Shown in pieces: positions 5,298 through 5,956 of a stretch of 5,956 nt of DNA (its first letter is position 1; every line of letters starts with the position of its first letter). The notes below the pieces were generated by a model. That model was not told the DNA's origin. It worked only from the letters and a program-made list of their open reading frames with translations, and ran no database searches. This DNA is from Rhizobium sp. LCM 4573. Its GTDB lineage: Bacteria; Pseudomonadota; Alphaproteobacteria; Rhizobiales; Rhizobiaceae. Location of the stretch: positions 98,689-104,644 of the forward strand of contig NZ_MDDW01000013.1 in assembly GCF_001854865.1 (NCBI RefSeq). The letters run 5' to 3'. Both the position numbers and the translations under genes were made by a program.

Positions 5298-5956
5298 TTA
5301 CTTGCGCCCGAGCATTGCCAACACCTTGCCCAAGCCACTCTTCTTCGTCTTTTTCGCCGCTACGCGCCCCGTCACCACATGGGCGATCTGCGAGAAGGTT
5401 TCGGCAGCAGGCGATTTCGCATCGATCTCGGCGATCATCCGGCCGCTATTGGCGGCGTTTCCGAAAAGCTGCGCGTCGAAAGGCAAAATGGCGATCGGCT
5501 CCAGCTCCAGCGGCTCGAAAAAGTCGGCCGGCGCGATCTCCGGACGTTTCGGCATGCCGATCTGATTCAGCACCAGATGCGGCGGACGATCGTTCGGCCG
5601 GAGCTTCTTCAAGGCATCCAGCATGTTCTTGGTGTTGCGAAGATTGGCGAGATCGGGCGCCGCGCAGATGACCACTTCATCGACATCCGCGAGCACCGCC
5701 CGCGTCCATTCCGACCAGCCGTGCGGCATGTCGAGAACCGCCATCGGCGCGCTGCGCTGGAGTATGTCTATCACCGGCTGGAAAGCGAACCGGTCGTAGT
5801 CATAGGCGCGATCGAGCAGGGAGGGAGCCGCGAGCAGCGACAAATGCTCGGAGCATTTGGTGAGCAGGCGATCGAGAAAGACCTCGTCCAGGCGTTCGGG
5901 GGCGAAGACCGCTTCCGCGACGCCCTGGGCAGGGTCCTGATCGAAATCGATATTGG
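5298..5956 (-). CDS. cpaE: C-terminal part of pilus assembly protein CpaE (MinD/ParA-like ATPase)
   Basis: The last 218 codons of a gene that enters from the right edge. CpaE proteins are usually a little over 400 aa, so about half (the receiver-like N-terminal domain and the ATP-binding loop) is outside. The visible part begins NIDFDQDPAQGVAEAV, which fits the start of the MinD/ParA switch region after the nucleotide-binding loop. It continues with CSEHLSLLAAPSLL, a Walker B-like strand AVLDMPHG, VVICAAPDLANLRNTKNMLD, and LVLNQIGMP, where Asn would lie near the nucleotide base. The C-terminus is basic (KKTKKSGLGKVLAMLGRK) and could touch membrane or partners. CpaE in Caulobacter localises the secretin and pilus assembly site at the pole. 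It is the first visible gene of the operon, followed by cpaF after 33 bp. The TTG at 5841-5843 is internal, not a start, because the reading frame continues upstream with typical CpaE sequence. Confidence 0.93.
   Translation of the reverse strand, partial: NIDFDQDPAQGVAEAVFAPERLDEVFLDRLLTKCSEHLSLLAAPSLLDRAYDYDRFAFQPVIDILQRSAPMAVLDMPHGWSEWTRAVLADVDEVVICAAPDLANLRNTKNMLDALKKLRPNDRPPHLVLNQIGMPKRPEIAPADFFEPLELEPIAILPFDAQLFGNAANSGRMIAEIDAKSPAAETFSQIAHVVTGRVAAKKTKKSGLGKVLAMLGRK

Noticed and set aside
5841..5843. TTG as a possible start of a short 181-residue protein at the right side.
   Set aside because: The frame stays open upstream to the window edge and reads as typical CpaE sequence, so this Leu codon is internal.
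1..5956. Search for mobile elements, tRNA or rRNA genes, CRISPR arrays, riboswitches or defence genes.
   Set aside because: Coding density is high, genes are intact and compact, and no transposase, repeat array, cloverleaf or terminal inverted repeats were seen.

Overview
The window reads as chromosome of an alphaproteobacterium, most likely a member of the Rhizobiales (Rhizobiaceae such as Rhizobium, Agrobacterium or Ensifer). The grounds are high G+C coding DNA with G/C-rich third positions, and a cpaE-cpaF-tadB-tadC gene order of the type used for the Tad/Flp (Ctp) pilus in Agrobacterium and Caulobacter. No accessory-element signatures were seen: no insertion sequence, integrase, tRNA, rRNA or CRISPR array.

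Layout. Positions 1-115 (minus) hold the first 38 codons of a gene that leaves the window to the left; its N-terminus faintly recalls an M17 aminopeptidase. Positions 116-265 are a divergent intergenic region with a local AT-rich patch, an inverted repeat and a near-match to a CtrA box. On the plus strand, 266-1135 encodes a TPR lipoprotein (TadD) and 1183-1740 a membrane-anchored CX5R tyrosine/dual-specificity phosphatase. These converge, with only 6 bp between stop codons, on a minus-strand operon that reads right to left from the right edge: cpaE (3' part only, 5298-5956), cpaF (3765-5264), tadB (2738-3751) and tadC (1747-2727).

How the parts fit. CpaF is the secretion ATPase that powers pilin polymerisation. 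TadB and TadC are the paired inner-membrane platform proteins it acts on. CpaE is the MinD/ParA-like protein that in this family helps localise the machine. TadD is the outer-membrane-directed lipoprotein thought to support assembly of the secretin. The four minus-strand genes are tightly packed, and the Shine-Dalgarno sequences of tadB and tadC overlap the preceding stop codons, which suggests translational coupling. Pilin, prepilin peptidase, CpaB, CpaC and CpaD would be expected beyond the right edge.

The window is mostly a well-known system. The parts most worth a second look are the phosphatase gene following tadD, the CtrA-like site upstream of tadD, and the symmetrical hairpin that contains both convergent stop codons.
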